Source: Candidatus Poribacteria bacterium (GTDB taxonomy: Bacteria > Poribacteria > WGA-4E > WGA-3G). Taken from it: a stretch of DNA of 32,925 bases. Shown one piece after another: positions 31,938 to 32,925 of the stretch (position 1 is its first letter; each line of letters opens with the position of its first letter). Location of the stretch: the NCBI GenBank assembly GCA_012270795.1, contig JAAXHO010000237.1, positions 65,118 to 98,042 on the forward strand, read 5' to 3'. The notes below the pieces were generated by a model. It was not told where the DNA came from. It made no database searches and saw nothing but the letters and a program-made list of their open reading frames with translations. The position numbers and the translations under genes were made by a program.

Positions 31938-32599
31938 ATGACTTCAAAGCGTTTCGCAAAAGCCTCCAACAAACGGAAGAAGTTGAAGTGAAGCAAGAGG
32001 AGGATTTGAATGAAACAGAAGGTAGCGATGATACAGATGATGTCCAATGGTCCGAAACAATACCCACTGAACCTGTTGTCAAAAAAACGCCTGAAGGTTA
32101 CAAAGTGTATCGTTTTGATGAGTTCAATAAACTACCGGGGGCTGAGCGAGATGAGGCGTATCGTCAATGGCGTGAAGATTACAAAAAGCGGATGGGTATA
32201 GAAGCTGCACCACTTGGTGAACACTATAACCACGTCAAAGATGCAGATGGCAACGTCTATAGGGTGTATCCGAATACTGTTACCTTCTTAAAACCGAAAA
32301 AGATGAAAATCGGTTACGCGCCGACTGTTGAACAACATAAGCGGATGCTCAACCTGCATGCACAATGGCATGAAGCCAAAGATGAAGGAAACACCGCAGA
32401 AGTCAAACGTCTGGAAGAAGAAATGGATAAACTCGAACAGGAAGCACAAGGCGAAATTCCTACACTGGGGCCTTGGGTCTACACTGGTGTAGTTGGTGAA
32501 GGCACTTCAGAAAATAGAGATCGACAGATAGCAGCATCGTTACGTCAAGCTTATATTGATATGAACTTAGAGCATATTATGCCAACTAACTTAAAATAA
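31934..32599 (+). CDS. Uncharacterised hydrophilic protein, 221 residues
   Basis: Starts with GTG overlapping the previous stop. The N-terminal 50 residues are very acidic and probably disordered (EEVEVKQEEDLNETEGSDDTDD). The middle has FDEFNKLPGAERDEAYRQW and GNVYRVYPNTVTFLKPKKMK. A charged coiled-coil helix follows (AKDEGNTAEVKRLEEEMDKL), then GPWVYTGVVGEGTSENRDRQ. No known domain is recognised and there is no signal peptide. With the membrane microprotein before it and a secreted protein after it, an envelope-associated role is possible. An alternative is that the two frames are one membrane-anchored protein split by a frameshift. Confidence 0.7.
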   Translation: MNDFKAFRKSLQQTEEVEVKQEEDLNETEGSDDTDDVQWSETIPTEPVVKKTPEGYKVYRFDEFNKLPGAERDEAYRQWREDYKKRMGIEAAPLGEHYNHVKDADGNVYRVYPNTVTFLKPKKMKIGYAPTVEQHKRMLNLHAQWHEAKDEGNTAEVKRLEEEMDKLEQEAQGEIPTLGPWVYTGVVGEGTSENRDRQIAASLRQAYIDMNLEHIMPTNLK

Positions 32600-32616
32600 T
32601 AAGGAGATAATTCCCG

Positions 32617-32925
32617 ATGAAAAAGTTTTTATTTTCAAGTCTATTATGCCTATTTTTATTAATGTGTTTCAATGTTTATGCGTCTATTCAATCGTATGAT
32701 GCCTATATTACTGCAACAGATATCGGTAAAGGCGGTGGTGATAAGACGTATACAGGTTCGATGAAGGTTAAGTATTGGGGTTCTAATAATGCACTCGGAT
32801 GCCAAACCTATGATGCCCAATGGACACCGAATGCACCACCGGAAAAGGTTGCTGTCATAGCCAGAGTCGAATTTCGCGGTTTTGGCTACATCTCTGGTAA
32901 TATTAACGACTTGTGCCAGTTAATT
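32617..32925 (+). CDS. Secreted protein, N-terminal part (runs off window)
   Basis: 103 codons to the right edge. It opens with a Sec signal peptide (MKKFLFSSLLCLFLLMCFNVYAS); the mature part begins IQSYDAYITATDIGKGGGDK and contains two cysteines within 45 residues (ALGCQTYDAQW, INDLCQL). The strong ribosome-binding site, AAGGAGATAA, is nearly the same as that of the gene at 31836, suggesting one operon. Not recognised. Confidence 0.75.
   Translation, partial: MKKFLFSSLLCLFLLMCFNVYASIQSYDAYITATDIGKGGGDKTYTGSMKVKYWGSNNALGCQTYDAQWTPNAPPEKVAVIARVEFRGFGYISGNINDLCQLI

Overview
This 32.9 kb window looks like accessory chromosome of an uncultivated, Gram-negative-type bacterium of moderate to low GC. 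The best guess is Candidatus Poribacteria or a close relative. The reasons are the mix of phytanoyl-CoA-dioxygenase-like proteins (one fused to HEAT repeats), secreted LamG, CBM9-like and WD40 proteins, dockerin and cohesin modules, DUF1552 and SMP-30 Tat substrates, and very dense families of palindromic interspersed repeats. The phylum is inferred from gene content, not proven. No rRNA or tRNA gene was seen.

Layout. 1-5.3 kb: a PhyH-HEAT gene cut by the left edge, a second PhyH enzyme, a secreted LamG protein, a 55-residue membrane peptide and a secreted CBM9-like protein broken by a one-base slip in an A run. The LamG and CBM9-like proteins end in the same short C-terminal motif. 5.3-8.1 kb (minus strand): an exported 14-repeat WD40 protein and an orphan ExbD-like protein. 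8.4-10.9 kb: a TIM-barrel sugar isomerase/epimerase translationally coupled to a probable alpha-barrel protein. 10.9-15.8 kb (minus strand): three exported paralogues sharing one N-terminal domain; one ends in a dockerin, the next carries a cohesin and a type-IX-like C-terminal tail. 16-22 kb: an SDR oxidoreductase, a DUF1552 Tat protein, an orphan adenine methyltransferase, an SMP-30/gluconolactonase Tat protein and a lipoprotein with a zinc-protease motif. 22.9-27.8 kb (plus strand): acetyl-CoA synthetase, an orphan ThDP-binding decarboxylase alpha-like protein, MoeA and an alpha/beta hydrolase. 28.2-30.4 kb (minus strand): a MATE transporter coupled to a two-domain rhodanese. 31.2-32.9 kb: a strong promoter followed by small membrane or secreted proteins of unknown function, running off the right edge.

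The main find is the rhodanese at 28173-29009. An in-frame TGA sits exactly at the catalytic cysteine of its second domain, and the conserved C-terminus continues in frame to a TAA. This is best read as a selenocysteine-containing sulfurtransferase that ordinary gene callers would truncate.

The second theme is a nested system of mobile palindromes. At least four terminal-repeat families occur, several copies with 8-10 bp flanking direct repeats. The same frame carries different hairpin cores, and the same core sits in different frames. Copies lie against gene ends, provide or overlap stop codons, sit next to one another in tandem, and in one case place an outward-facing promoter in front of the MATE gene.
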